Shown in pieces: positions 19,391 to 30,597 of a DNA stretch of 64,000 nucleotides. The stretch lies in NCBI RefSeq assembly GCF_013370205.1, contig NZ_JABWGV010000001.1:682001-746000 (forward strand), written 5' to 3'. Origin of the DNA: Qipengyuania atrilutea. Its GTDB lineage: Bacteria > Pseudomonadota > Alphaproteobacteria > Sphingomonadales > Sphingomonadaceae. Numbering within the stretch: the first letter of the stretch is position 1; every line of letters begins with the position of its first letter. The notes beneath the pieces were generated by a model. The model was not told where the DNA came from. It saw only the letters and a list, made by a program, of their open reading frames with translations, and did no database searches. Made by a program: the position numbers and the translations under genes.

Positions 19391-20229
19391 GCGCCGCGCT
19401 CCGCCAGCAGTTCGCCGCGGATCGTCTTCAGCCGCTCTAGCGCTGCCGGAATGGTTGGGCCGCCGCAATAGAGGAGCGACGGATCGAAACGCGCACGTCT
19501 CGTATTCGGCAGCTTGTCCAGCACCGGATGCTCCTGCCCCGTTTCCTCGCCTGCAATCAGCAGCAGATCGGGCGGATCGGCGAGCACTTCTTCGAGGCTC
19601 AAATAATCCGCCTGCCCCAACCCCCTCGCGGCCGCATGGTTTTCGAACCCGGCGATGGTCAGCAGCTCGCTGACGAGCGCTTCTTCTCCCGGCACGATGC
19701 CGCCCGGTTGCCAGAGAACGGCGCTTGGTTTTTTCGCACCGGCGGGCGGCGCCGCGTCCTCGACCGCGCGTTCGATCCTGCCAGCGAGCCGTTCCGCAGC
19801 CGACGCGTTTCCGGTGACTTCGCCCACGCGCCGGACCTGCTCCACGCTTCTCCCGACAGTCCGGGCGATGCCGAAAGTCTCGACCCGCATTCCGAGCCGC
19901 TCGAGCGCCGCCTGCGTGGCGGGGGCGATGAAGCTGCCTGCCACGACAAGATCGGGCGACAACGCCACCACTTCCTCGGCCGTCCCGCCCGTGACGTCAA
20001 AGCGCCGTGCCACCGATTGGGGGATCGAGGACGAAGCCGCGTCGCGGCTGTAATGCGACAGCGCCGCAATCTGCGCCGGGTCGGCGGTTTCGAGCAGCAT
20101 CGCGTCGAGGCAGGGATTGAGGCTGACGATTGCACTTGGCTTTTCAAGCATGACGGAAGGTGGCGGCGCCGAAGCCGAACTGCAGCCGGTCAGCGCCATG
20201 AGCGCAAGGACCGCCGAGAGCGTTCGCAT
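19387..20229 (-). CDS. btuF: Periplasmic cobalamin-binding lipoprotein
   Basis: This 280-aa class III (TroA-like) substrate-binding protein has a lipoprotein signal (ALTGC, Cys16). The N-terminal lobe starts AIVSLNPCLDAMLLE, then the SPDLVVAG strand. A long connecting helix follows, and the second lobe contains AVLWQPGGIVPG and DPPDLLLIAGEE. It would deliver B12 from the outer-membrane receptor to BtuCD. The permease gene overlaps its stop. It lies 29 bp downstream of the receptor gene, so the riboswitch should control it too. Confidence 0.88.
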   Translation of the reverse strand: MRTLSAVLALMALTGCSSASAPPPSVMLEKPSAIVSLNPCLDAMLLETADPAQIAALSHYSRDAASSSIPQSVARRFDVTGGTAEEVVALSPDLVVAGSFIAPATQAALERLGMRVETFGIARTVGRSVEQVRRVGEVTGNASAAERLAGRIERAVEDAAPPAGAKKPSAVLWQPGGIVPGEEALVSELLTIAGFENHAAARGLGQADYLSLEEVLADPPDLLLIAGEETGQEHPVLDKLPNTRRARFDPSLLYCGGPTIPAALERLKTIRGELLAERGA

Positions 20230-20258
20230 CACCGCCGCTTCCCCCGGCCCGCTCCCCC

Positions 20259-22229
20259 TTAAAGCCCCGCTCTCAAACCGGCGAAGACGCCGCGGCCGGC
20301 ATTCGCATAGCCGCCTGCGGTCTGGTAATCCTCGTCCCACAGGTTCTCTACCCGGCCGAACAACGCGATCCGCTCGCTCAAGGCTAATTCGGCACGCAGG
20401 TCCAGGAGGGCGTAGCTGTCCAGCCGCACGGCGTTGCCCGCATCGTCGAAACTCGCGCCGACGATCCGCAGGTCCGTGCCGAGCGTCAGCCCCGCCGGGC
20501 CGGTCCAGTCGGCATAGAGCGTACCCGAATGCCGCGGCCTGCGAGCGAGCCGGTTACCTTCGTTCGGGTCGCCGGTGCTGCGGTTCTCGCTGTTGATGAA
20601 GGTATATTGACTGCCCACGCGGATGGCGTCCATCAAGCGGAATCCAGCCTCGACTTCGATCCCCTGCGCGCGCGCCTCGCCAATATTGTCGTAGGTGCCG
20701 AAGGGGCGATCCGTGCATATCCCGGTAGGGACCGCGCAGCCGACGAAATCGATCAGGTTGTCGCTGTCGCGACGGAAAGCCGTCAGTGCGAAGTGGCGGT
20801 CCGCTCCGCGCGTGCCGTATTCGACCCCGGCATCGTAGCTGGTGCTTTCCTCGGCTTCCAAGGTCCGGTTGCCGTAGTCGGAGTAGAGCTGGAACAGGCT
20901 GGGCGGTTTGAACCCTTCGCCGAAGCTCGCGCGCACGCGCCAGTCGCCGCCGAGCGCGTAGCTGACATCGCCGCCGAAGCTTGTCTGACCACCGAAGTCC
21001 TCATGATCGTCGTAGCGCACGCCGAGATGGGCGGAGAGGCCGCGCATGCTCCAGCCCGCCTGCGCATAGCCGCCGGTGATGGAGGTTTCCGACGCGCCGT
21101 CTTCGAACCCGGCGAAGGACGTCGCATAGCGGGTCGCCTCGTGCTCGCCGCCGTAAGCGAGGGTAAGCCCGCCGATCAGGCGGTACTCGGCGCGCAGAGA
21201 CAGACGCTCGCTCTCTCCGTCGCTCGCAAAACCAACTGCGTCACGTGCAGGAGCGGCGAAGTTCTCGCGCTCGGTATCGGCAAGCGAGTAGCTGACGCGC
21301 AGGGTCAGGTCCTGTGCGTAGTAATTCGCTCCGACTGCGCCGGAATACTGGACCGTGTCCTGGATGTCCGCCGTATCGCCGAGGACGAAGGTCGGAGCGG
21401 GAAACCCGTCATATTCCAGCGTGCTGTCCGCGTACCGGCCGGAGACGAACAGTTCGAGCGCGTCGGTAACGTCGACGAAACCTGACCCGGTCAGCGCAAG
21501 TTGCTCGAATCCGTCCGCCTCGTTACCAACGGCAGCTGCAGAAAAACCGTCGCTATCGTAAAAGCTTGCGGATAGACCTGCATAATAGTTCTCGCCGCCT
21601 ATTCCGCCAGCGGCATTGGCGAAGAGAGTCTCGCGCGACCCGTATTCCGCGCTTGCCGTCAGGCCCGTCTGTGCACGCGTCGAGATGTCCAGCACGCCGG
21701 CGACCGCGTCCGCTCCCCAGATGGTCGAGTTCGCACCGCGCAGCAAATCGTACTTGCCGGTATTGCCGGTGAGCAGACCGCCCGCGTCGAACCCGCCCGA
21801 GGGAGAGGCTGAATCGGCAACGCGCACGCCGTCGATCAGGACGAGAAGTTCGTCGGCACCCGCGCCGCGTACGGCGATACCGCCGACCGCGCCGACGGGC
21901 CCGTTGCGGGTGAAGGTGACGCCGGGCGCGCGTTGCAGGACGCGCTGCACATCCGCGCCCTGCACGGCTTCGATCTCGTCTCGGCCGATAAGCGTAACCG
22001 ATTGACCCGTATTGCGAATGTTGGTCGGCAGACCGTTTGCCGTAACGGTGATCTCCGCCGGTTCTTCACCCGCCTCGTCGAGCACGACCTCGCGCTGCTC
22101 CGGTGCCGGCCCGAACAGCTCTTCGAGCGCGTCTTCGCCCGCACCAGGTTCGACCGACCGGTCCTGCGCAGACGCCGATCCGGCACAGGCAAACGAGGAA
22201 ACAGCAATTAAAAGCAGATACTTGTTCAT
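20259..22229 (-). CDS. btuB: TonB-dependent vitamin B12 receptor
   Basis: This 656-aa outer-membrane receptor has a signal peptide (1-22), a TonB-box-like EITVTA (59-64) and a plug domain (about 65-170; IRNTGQSVTLIGRDEIEAV, RAPGVTFTRNGPVGAVGG, GADELLVLIDGVRV). A 22-strand barrel ends GRVENLWDEDYQTAGGYANA, then GRGVFAGLRAGL. The final residue is Leu rather than the usual Phe. Length and plug match BtuB. A cobalamin riboswitch lies about 105 bp upstream of the ATG at 22229, and the B12 ABC transporter genes follow. It takes up B12 from outside using TonB energy. Confidence 0.93.
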   Translation of the reverse strand: MNKYLLLIAVSSFACAGSASAQDRSVEPGAGEDALEELFGPAPEQREVVLDEAGEEPAEITVTANGLPTNIRNTGQSVTLIGRDEIEAVQGADVQRVLQRAPGVTFTRNGPVGAVGGIAVRGAGADELLVLIDGVRVADSASPSGGFDAGGLLTGNTGKYDLLRGANSTIWGADAVAGVLDISTRAQTGLTASAEYGSRETLFANAAGGIGGENYYAGLSASFYDSDGFSAAAVGNEADGFEQLALTGSGFVDVTDALELFVSGRYADSTLEYDGFPAPTFVLGDTADIQDTVQYSGAVGANYYAQDLTLRVSYSLADTERENFAAPARDAVGFASDGESERLSLRAEYRLIGGLTLAYGGEHEATRYATSFAGFEDGASETSITGGYAQAGWSMRGLSAHLGVRYDDHEDFGGQTSFGGDVSYALGGDWRVRASFGEGFKPPSLFQLYSDYGNRTLEAEESTSYDAGVEYGTRGADRHFALTAFRRDSDNLIDFVGCAVPTGICTDRPFGTYDNIGEARAQGIEVEAGFRLMDAIRVGSQYTFINSENRSTGDPNEGNRLARRPRHSGTLYADWTGPAGLTLGTDLRIVGASFDDAGNAVRLDSYALLDLRAELALSERIALFGRVENLWDEDYQTAGGYANAGRGVFAGLRAGL

Positions 22230-22335
22230 GAAAACTCCCGTCATGTGCGAATAATCCGCCCATAACGGTGAGCCGCACGGTGAGCACGGCTTCCGCCCGG
22301 CTATCGGTACACCCCGCCCGCAGCCTCGTGACGGG

Positions 22336-22510
22336 TCGGCGGCAGGTCTCCTGGCTCCCGGATCGACGGACAGTGCCTTCGCCTTCCCGGTTCGTCTCCG
22401 AACCAGTGGCGTAATGGAAAGCGGTCCTTCCCGGTCACAGTTGCGGGGGCAGCGCGGGCATACCCGCTTCCCTCTTAGGCCCACCTTTCGGCAGGCAACC
22501 GACGACACGG
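22336..22510 (-). promoter_or_regulatory. Cobalamin (AdoCbl) riboswitch
   Basis: Read on the minus strand, the element has the conserved blocks in order: CCTGCCGAAAGGTGGG, AAGAGGGAA, GCTGCCCCCGCAACTGT, the B12 box GCCACTGG (plus-strand 22405-22412), and the 3' closing GGAGCCAGGAGACCTGCCG. These are the core elements of Rfam's cobalamin riboswitch. It precedes btuB by about 105 bp, so B12 binding should repress receptor and transporter expression. Confidence 0.93.
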
Positions 22511-22608
22511 GCGCGCTCTTAGGCTCGGCTGGTTCGCCGCGCAAGCGGTGTCGGCAGCCATGTTAGGCGAAATCGATCGTCAACCGGCCTGCCGCAGGAA
22601 CCGCACCG

Positions 22609-23802
22609 ATGGAGGCGCGTTTGACCCAAATCGAAACAGTTAGCGTCCCCAGCGCCGAAAAGCGTGTCAGGCAGCGGGAACGCTTGCCCTTTTCGCTGTT
22701 TGATTTCCATATGGTCGTCATCTCGAAAATCTGGGCGAAGCCGCGGCTTCGCTGGGCTTCGCTCGCCGTTCTCGGCGCAGTGGCGCTCGCGGCTGCAATC
22801 GCGATCCAGTCACTCTCTGCCGTATCGCCCCTAGGGGGGCAATCGCCGGTGAGCGAAACCGGCAGCCTTCCAAGCGCGCTCAAGCCCGGGCTGTTCGGGC
22901 CGCCCGCTCCCGGCAAGGGCTCGGTCGAGGAAGTTCTCGAAGAACGCGAGGCGCTAATCGAAGTGGCCGGGCTCCCCATATCGAACGCTGGTCCGGCCGC
23001 GCGCGCATTCGCCTTTCGCGGCAGCGCGCTGAACCGCGAACGCGCGATCGAGTGCATGGCGATGGCGGTTTACTACGAAGCCGCTAGCGAGGGCGTCAAA
23101 GGGCAGCAGGCCGTGGCGCAGGTCGTGCTGAACCGCGTGGCGCACCCCGCCTATCCCGCCGGCGTCTGCGACGTCGTATTCGAGGGATCGGAACGCGTGA
23201 CCGGCTGCCAGTTCAGCTTCACCTGCGACGGATCGCTGGCGCGCAAGCCGAACAAATACGCCTGGCTCGGAGCGCTCGACGTCGCCAAGAAAGCGATCGG
23301 CGGACAGGTCTTCGCCGATGTCGGCCTTGCCACGCATTATCATACGCATGCGGTGCGGCCGCACTGGGCTCCGAACCTGAGGCCGCTCGGCGCGATCGGC
23401 GAACACCGCTTCTACCGCTGGCCGGGCCGCGCCGGGACCCCGGCGGCATTTACCATGCGCTATTCGGGGCTGGAGCACGACCAGGCAAGCTATGTGGCTG
23501 CGCGTTCGGGCCGCCCGAATGTCTCTAACATTGCCGACATCGAGGAAGTCAGCGACATGCGAATGGACCTCTCCGCGCTTCCCGAGACGGAGAGCCCGCT
23601 GACCGAAGCGCTTCCGGACGATGTCGGCACATCCTCGCCGGTAGCGGCGGCGGCGAAGCCTGCGCCGAAGCCGACGCGCATTACCGCCGACCAGCGCCGC
23701 GGCGACCTCAAGCAGGCGAGCGGCGAAAGCCGGCTGAAGGTCGACGAGACTGCCGGCTCGCTGAAGGCGGGTGCAGGAACACTGCGCGAAGCGACCGACT
23801 AG
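22609..23802 (+). CDS. SleB-type cell wall hydrolase, membrane-anchored
   Basis: This 397-aa protein has an N-terminal cytoplasmic stretch, one membrane helix (about 49-66), a linker and a hydrolase domain (about 145-265). The domain contains ECMAMAVYYEAASEG (catalytic-type Glu157), QAVAQVVLNRVAHP, VCDVVFEGS and CQFSFTCDGS, the SleB/CwlJ lytic transglycosylase signature. A low-complexity Ala/Pro/Lys tail follows. It probably cleaves peptidoglycan during growth. ATG 22609 has an AGGAA site; a shorter start at 22711 (MVVISK) remains possible. It is divergent from btuB, and the riboswitch region lies between the two. Confidence 0.88.
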   Translation: MEARLTQIETVSVPSAEKRVRQRERLPFSLFDFHMVVISKIWAKPRLRWASLAVLGAVALAAAIAIQSLSAVSPLGGQSPVSETGSLPSALKPGLFGPPAPGKGSVEEVLEEREALIEVAGLPISNAGPAARAFAFRGSALNRERAIECMAMAVYYEAASEGVKGQQAVAQVVLNRVAHPAYPAGVCDVVFEGSERVTGCQFSFTCDGSLARKPNKYAWLGALDVAKKAIGGQVFADVGLATHYHTHAVRPHWAPNLRPLGAIGEHRFYRWPGRAGTPAAFTMRYSGLEHDQASYVAARSGRPNVSNIADIEEVSDMRMDLSALPETESPLTEALPDDVGTSSPVAAAAKPAPKPTRITADQRRGDLKQASGESRLKVDETAGSLKAGAGTLREATD

Positions 23803-23921
23803 ACCCCTCAATCTGGACGCGTCGTCATGGTGAAGAACGCGTAAACCGTATTCTCTGACCCTCGGTTAGCACCTTGAGCCTAGTGCTCGGTCCTAACAAA
23901 AGTTCATCTGCGAGGGGTCGC

Positions 23922-24224
23922 GTGAATACACTGAACCGAGGCGCACGCGCGTTCAACCGCGTCGTGAAGTGCCGTCCTGCCCGCGCCATCCTGCCGCAAG
24001 CGGCGAACGACAATTTGGTTAATCCGCTGAAGGACAGCATGCTGCGGGCGGCGCTGAAGCATTTCGCGCAGCACGGCCTCGGCGCGGCGCAGAATGCGCG
24101 AATGCGGGCGCAGGAGGCCCGGTTCGCAGGCGATCATGCGGCCTACCGCTGGTGGCGGGACATGTGCCGCTCGCTCGACGCACGGATGGCAAGCGCCCTG
24201 CCCGATCCCGAAGCGGCGTGCTGA
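23922..24224 (+). CDS. Conserved-looking hypothetical protein with PQAANDN motif
   Basis: This 100-aa basic protein starts (GTG) with NTLNRGARAFNRVVKCRPAR, followed by ILPQAANDNL, a short motif frequent in small alphaproteobacterial proteins. A helical region (MLRAALKHFAQHGLGAAQNAR) and a Trp/Arg-rich end follow. There is no signal or membrane segment. GTG 23922 was chosen because a GAGGGG site lies just upstream; a TTG at 23874 would add 16 poor residues. No function is assigned. Confidence 0.65.
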   Translation: MNTLNRGARAFNRVVKCRPARAILPQAANDNLVNPLKDSMLRAALKHFAQHGLGAAQNARMRAQEARFAGDHAAYRWWRDMCRSLDARMASALPDPEAAC

Positions 24225-24301
24225 GCGGCCGGCGGGCGCCGGGCTGACGTAATTGAAGACGCCGCTGCGTGTCGGGCCGCGCGTAGAATGTAAGCGCGGC
24301 G

Positions 24302-24309
24302 TTAACCAT
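24302..24309 (+). promoter_or_regulatory. CtrA-like half site before the EAL gene
   Basis: TTAACCAT, the extended half-site of the cell-cycle regulator CtrA, lies 31 bp upstream of the EAL-protein start at 24341. The expected second TTAA is replaced by TATA, so this is a weak match. Confidence 0.3.
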
Positions 24310-24340
24310 TTCTATAAACCTTGATCCTAGCTCTCGCCGA

Positions 24341-25186
24341 ATGGACAGGGAGCAGTCTCAACCGCAGCCTACCTCGCCCGGAGCACTCGCCCCGCACGAG
24401 GCGCTGATCGCGCGCGCGCTGCAGACGGCGATCGCGAACAAGACGATCTCGGTTCATTTCCAGCCGATCATCCGCCTGTCGGACGGCAGCATCGACGGGT
24501 TCGAGGCACTCGCGCGCTGGCGCCATAGCGAACAGGGCGACATCCCGCCCGACATCTTCGTCCCCATCGCGGAAGCGACCGGGCAGATCGTCGCGCTCGG
24601 CCTCCTCGTGCTGGAACAGGCGCTGGAAGAAGCGCGCGCCTGGCCGAGGGACGTGTCGCTCTCGGTCAACGTCTCGCCCCGGCAGATCGCGCAGCCGCAT
24701 CACGCGACCGAAATGCTGGCGCTCATCCTCAAAAGCGGCATCGCCCCGCACCGGCTGCATCTCGAGGTGACCGAGGGACTGCTGCTCGAACCCGACCAGG
24801 CGACGCTCCATTTCCTCAGCCGGATGCGACGCGAGGGCGTGAGCTTCGCGCTCGACGACTTCGGCACGGGCTATTCCTCCCTCGCCTATCTCGACCAGTT
24901 CCCGTTTGCGCGGATCAAGCTCGACAAGGCGTTCGCCCAGCGCTCCGCCAATGCAGGGCGCTCCGCCGCGATCCGCAAGGCGGTGTCGGACCTTGCCGCC
25001 GCGCTCGACATGGACGTGATCGCCGAAGGACTCGAAACTGCCAGCCAGGTCGCCGACGCGGTTGCCGCCGGCTGCGAATTCGGTCAGGGCTATTTCTTCA
25101 GCCGCCCGGTGCCCGCAGCAATGGTCCGCGAATTGCTCGCGCACCAGTTCGGCATGGACGCGCTTCCGCTCGTGGAAGCGCGCTAA
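24341..25186 (+). CDS. EAL-domain cyclic-di-GMP phosphodiesterase
   Basis: This 281-aa protein is almost entirely an EAL domain (about 22-270). The metal and catalytic residues expected for active c-di-GMP hydrolysis are present: E55 in FEALARW, N110 in SVNVSP, E142/E145 in LEVTE, D172-D173 in [10 protein letters not shown]193 in IKLDK and E229/E232 in AEGLE. No GGDEF, PAS or membrane part is attached, so it is a stand-alone cytosolic enzyme. It would lower c-di-GMP and influence motility or biofilm choice. It is monocistronic, 211 bp before mdh. Confidence 0.93.
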   Translation: MDREQSQPQPTSPGALAPHEALIARALQTAIANKTISVHFQPIIRLSDGSIDGFEALARWRHSEQGDIPPDIFVPIAEATGQIVALGLLVLEQALEEARAWPRDVSLSVNVSPRQIAQPHHATEMLALILKSGIAPHRLHLEVTEGLLLEPDQATLHFLSRMRREGVSFALDDFGTGYSSLAYLDQFPFARIKLDKAFAQRSANAGRSAAIRKAVSDLAAALDMDVIAEGLETASQVADAVAAGCEFGQGYFFSRPVPAAMVRELLAHQFGMDALPLVEAR

Positions 25187-25388
25187 AAGCAAGGCGCCCG
25201 CAGCACCTCTTGCAACTGCGAACCATTTGCAAAGATAGCTGTTTTAGGCGGTTGCAAACCGCTTCTCGCAAGCCTAGTCCGCCAAGTGATATGCCGGGTG
25301 CGGCGTCTTTTGCGGGACGTTTGCTGCGCGTTATGACCGGCTCCACGTGATTTTGCGCCTGGTCCCGCACGCAATCGAAGGACGATAG

Positions 25389-26360
<972 letters not shown>

Positions 26361-26361
26361 T

Positions 26362-26394
26362 GTCGTCACCCCGGCTCCGGCCGGAGTCCGGCGA
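26362..26394. repeat. REP-like palindrome, left side of the GIY-YIG module
   Basis: The 12-bp perfect palindrome CTCCGGCCGGAG (26375-26386) sits in a GTCACCCCGGCTCC context directly after the mdh stop. This resembles intergenic REP-type palindromes of sphingomonads and other alphaproteobacteria. A related imperfect copy lies on the other side of the small gene. Confidence 0.5.
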
Positions 26395-26403
26395 AACGGC
26401 GCG

Positions 26404-26699
26404 GGAATAGAGAAACGCGGGTACGTCTAAATGAGGGCCAGTAAGCGCAATGGCACACTGTATATCGGCGTCGCCAGCGACCTTGCGAAACGAATATGGG
26501 AACATCGGGAAGGCAGGATCGATGGGTTTACCAGGAGATACGGGTGCAAGATGCTCGTCTGGCTTTTCGTATTCGACAGCATGGACGGCGCCATGCGCTG
26601 CGAGAAACAAGTGAAGGAATGGCAGCGCATCGAAGCTGCGCGTCATTGAAGAAATGAACCCCCGACTGGGACGATCTGTTCGAGTCGATCTGTAACTAG
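26404..26699 (+). pseudogene. Degenerate GIY-YIG nuclease-like gene
   Basis: The longest intact part, ATG 26431 to TGA 26649, encodes 72 residues (ASKRNGTLYIGVASDLAKRI, WEHREGRIDGFTRRYGCKML and on). This is clearly the small UPF0213-like GIY-YIG family. Just upstream the same frame reads EKRGYV then a TAA where the family has Tyr-Ile, so the normal N-terminus is cut by a nonsense change. Downstream, the family's C-terminal NPDWDDLFESI is present but in other frames, about 26675-26697, needing two frameshifts (near 26625 and at the C5 run near 26672). The remaining ORF might still be translated. It is flanked by REP-like palindromes between mdh and sucD. Confidence 0.7.
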
Positions 26700-26730
26700 A
26701 CTGGATCCCGGCCTGCGCCGGGAAGACGCA
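26698..26730. repeat. REP-like palindrome, right side of the GIY-YIG module
   Basis: The stem-loop CCCGGC-CTGC-GCCGGG (26707-26722) lies in a CTGGATCCCGG...GAAGACG context, the mirror-type partner of the left palindrome. Together they bracket the small gene. Confidence 0.5.
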
Positions 26731-26750
26731 AAAAGGGACGAGAACCGACC

Positions 26751-27641
<891 letters not shown>

Positions 27642-27744
27642 GCCACCGGATGCGAGGCGCGGCGGCAACTCTTTGGGAGCAACCGCCGCCCTCGCCGATT
27701 GGTTAGGGTGAAGAGCCGCAGCGGCGGCGCCAAGGAATATCCCG

Positions 27745-30588
27745 ATGGGTAACGAACAGCACGATTTCCTCCCCGAGATGGGCGACCAGGGCGAGGCGCA
27801 GGCCGGACCGAGCTGGGCGCGCGCGAAGTGGCCGCTCGTCGGCGGCGAGAGCGAGGACGATCTCACGCAGGCGCTCGACCCGTCGGCGATGAAGCTGGTC
27901 GTGGCCGAAGCCGCGAAGAAAGCCGGAAAGGTCATGGACGAGGACGCGCTGCAGCGCGCGGCCGACGATTCTAACCGGGCGATGATGCTGATCCGCACCT
28001 TCCGCGTGCGCGGTCATCTGGCTGCTAATCTTGACCCGCTCGGCCTTTCGCACCGCGACATTCCCGAAGACCTGACGCTTGCCGGTCACGGCTTCGACGG
28101 CGACGAAAGTCTGGAAGTCTATATCGGCGGCGTGTTCGGCTTCGGCTGGGTAGCGATTGGCGAACTCTACAGTGCTCTTCGCACGACCTACTGCGGCGAT
28201 GTCGGCCTTGAATACATGCACATCTCGGACACGCAGGAACGCCGGTTCCTGCAGGACAGGTTCGAGACGCCCGAAGAAACCATCCAGTTCACGCCCGAAG
28301 GCAAGCGCGCGATCCTGTCCGCCGTGATCCGCGGCGAGCAGTTCGAAAACTTCCTCGGCAAGAAATACGTCGGCACGAAGCGGTTCGGCCTCGACGGCGG
28401 CGAAAGCATGATCCCGGCGCTCGAAGCGGTCATCAAATACGGCGGCCAGTTCGGTGTGCGCGAGATCATTTACGGGATGGCTCACCGCGGCCGCCTGAAC
28501 GTGCTCGCGAACGTGATGGGGAAGCCCTACAAGGTCATCTTCCACGAGTTTTCGGGCGGCAGCGCCAGCCCCGACGACGTCGGCGGTTCGGGCGACGTGA
28601 AGTACCACCTCGGCACCAGTACCGACCGGACGTTCGACGGAATCCAGGTCCACATGAGCCTGGTGCCCAACCCCTCGCACCTCGAAGCGGTGAACCCGGT
28701 CGTGCTTGGCAAAACGCGCGCGCAGCAGGCGTTCCGCGACGATCTCGCGGCGCACGGCGAAGTGCTGCCCGTCCTCATCCACGGCGACGCCGCCTTCGCG
28801 GGTCAGGGCATCGTGTGGGAGTGCCTCGGCTTTTCGGGCGTGCGCGGTTACAACACGGGCGGCTGCATCCACTTCGTCATAAACAACCAGATCGGCTTCA
28901 CGACGAGCCCGCAGTTCGCGCGTTCCTCGCCCTACCCGTCTGACGTGGCGAAGGGCGTTCAGGCGCCAATCCTGCACGTCAACGGCGACGATCCGGAGGC
29001 CGTGACCTTCGCCTGCAAGCTCGCGATCGAATACCGGCAGACGTTCCGCCGCGACATCGTGATCGACATGTGGTGCTATCGCCGCTTCGGCCACAACGAA
29101 GGCGACGAGCCGAAATTCACGCAGCCGCTGATGTACGACGCGATCCGCGCGCATCCGAAGGTGTCGGCGATCTACGAACAGCGCCTGATCGACGAGGGCG
29201 AGATCGACGCGGACTTCGCGAAGGGTGTGGTCGAGGAATTCACCAGTCACCTCGCGGAAGAGTTCGATGCCGCCGACAGCTACCGCGCGAACGAGGCGGA
29301 CTGGTTTGCCGGGCGCTGGTCGGGCCTCAGCAAGCCGGCCGATCCCGAAACCGCGCGCCGGAACGTCGAAACGGCCATTCCGCGCAAGCTGTTCGACAGC
29401 CTCGGCCGCACGCTGACGACCGTTCCGGACGATCTCGACATTCACAAAACGCTTGGCCGGATCATCGATGCCAAGAAGACCATGTTCGACAGCGGCGAAG
29501 GCTTCGACTGGGCGACGGCGGAGGCGCTCGCTTTCGGCAGCCTCGTCACCGAGGGCTTCGGCGTGCGCCTGTCGGGCCAGGATTCGGGCCGCGGCACGTT
29601 CAGCCAGCGGCACGCGATGTGGATCGACCAGACCGACGAGCACAAGTATCTTCCGCTCGCCACGCTGCCGCACGGCAAGTTCGAGGTCTACGACAGCCCG
29701 CTGTCCGAATACGGCGTGCTCGGTTTCGAATACGGCTTCTCGCTTGCCGATCCAAAGACGCTGGTGATGTGGGAAGCGCAGTTCGGCGATTTCGCCAACG
29801 GCGCGCAGATCATGATCGACCAGTTCATCGCGAGCGGCGAGGTCAAGTGGCTGCGCGCGAACGGCCTCGTGCTGCTCTTGCCGCACGGTTACGAGGGTCA
29901 GGGGCCGGAGCATTCCTCCGCCCGGCTCGAACGCTTCCTGCAGCTGTGCGCGAACGACAACATCCAAGTGTGCAACATCACCCAGCCGGCGAACTATTTC
30001 CACGTTTTGCGCCGGCAGATGCTCCGCCCGTTCCGTAAGCCGCTGGTCATCATGACGCCGAAGTCGCTACTGCGGCATCCGATGGCGAAAAGCCCGCGCG
30101 AGGCGTTCCTCGATGACGGGCATTTCAGCCGCATCGTCAGCGATACGAAGGAAATCGCCGACGATAACGTGCGCCGCCTCGTGCTATGTTCGGGCAAGGT
30201 CGCCTACGACCTGATCGAGCGGCGCGACGAAGCGGGCCTGGAGGATGTATCGATCGTGCGCATCGAGCAGCTCTATCCCTTCCCCGGTGAACCGCTGGCG
30301 AAGCGGATCGCGCGCATGACCAATCTCGAAGACATCGTCTGGTGCCAGGAAGAACCGAAGAACAACGGTGCGTGGTTCTTCGTGGACCGCTTGATCGAGG
30401 AAGCGGCGGAAGCGGCCGGGAAGGAAGACATGCGGCCGATCTACGCCGGACGCGAACCGGCGGCTTCTCCCGCGACCGGCTTCGCAATGCGGCACAAGGT
30501 CCAGCAGGATGCACTCGTCACGATCGCGCTCGGTCTCGCCGATGGCGGGCGGGCGCAGCGGCGCAAGACCGCGAAGAACAAGGCTTAA
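27745..30588 (+). CDS. sucA: 2-oxoglutarate dehydrogenase E1 component
   Basis: This 947-aa thiamine-diphosphate enzyme decarboxylates 2-oxoglutarate and passes the succinyl group to E2. The N-terminal E2-binding tail is followed by the TPP-binding region (YGMAHRGRLNVLANV, HGDAAFAGQG, FVINNQIGFTTSP). The transketolase-like pyrimidine domain shows GQDSGRGTFSQRHA and HGYEGQGPEHSSARLERFLQ. Length is normal. sucB starts 9 bp after its stop, forming the odh operon with a lipoprotein gene and lpd. Confidence 0.98.
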   Translation: MGNEQHDFLPEMGDQGEAQAGPSWARAKWPLVGGESEDDLTQALDPSAMKLVVAEAAKKAGKVMDEDALQRAADDSNRAMMLIRTFRVRGHLAANLDPLGLSHRDIPEDLTLAGHGFDGDESLEVYIGGVFGFGWVAIGELYSALRTTYCGDVGLEYMHISDTQERRFLQDRFETPEETIQFTPEGKRAILSAVIRGEQFENFLGKKYVGTKRFGLDGGESMIPALEAVIKYGGQFGVREIIYGMAHRGRLNVLANVMGKPYKVIFHEFSGGSASPDDVGGSGDVKYHLGTSTDRTFDGIQVHMSLVPNPSHLEAVNPVVLGKTRAQQAFRDDLAAHGEVLPVLIHGDAAFAGQGIVWECLGFSGVRGYNTGGCIHFVINNQIGFTTSPQFARSSPYPSDVAKGVQAPILHVNGDDPEAVTFACKLAIEYRQTFRRDIVIDMWCYRRFGHNEGDEPKFTQPLMYDAIRAHPKVSAIYEQRLIDEGEIDADFAKGVVEEFTSHLAEEFDAADSYRANEADWFAGRWSGLSKPADPETARRNVETAIPRKLFDSLGRTLTTVPDDLDIHKTLGRIIDAKKTMFDSGEGFDWATAEALAFGSLVTEGFGVRLSGQDSGRGTFSQRHAMWIDQTDEHKYLPLATLPHGKFEVYDSPLSEYGVLGFEYGFSLADPKTLVMWEAQFGDFANGAQIMIDQFIASGEVKWLRANGLVLLLPHGYEGQGPEHSSARLERFLQLCANDNIQVCNITQPANYFHVLRRQMLRPFRKPLVIMTPKSLLRHPMAKSPREAFLDDGHFSRIVSDTKEIADDNVRRLVLCSGKVAYDLIERRDEAGLEDVSIVRIEQLYPFPGEPLAKRIARMTNLEDIVWCQEEPKNNGAWFFVDRLIEEAAEAAGKEDMRPIYAGREPAASPATGFAMRHKVQQDALVTIALGLADGGRAQRRKTAKNKA

Positions 30589-30597
30589 GGAAACGAC

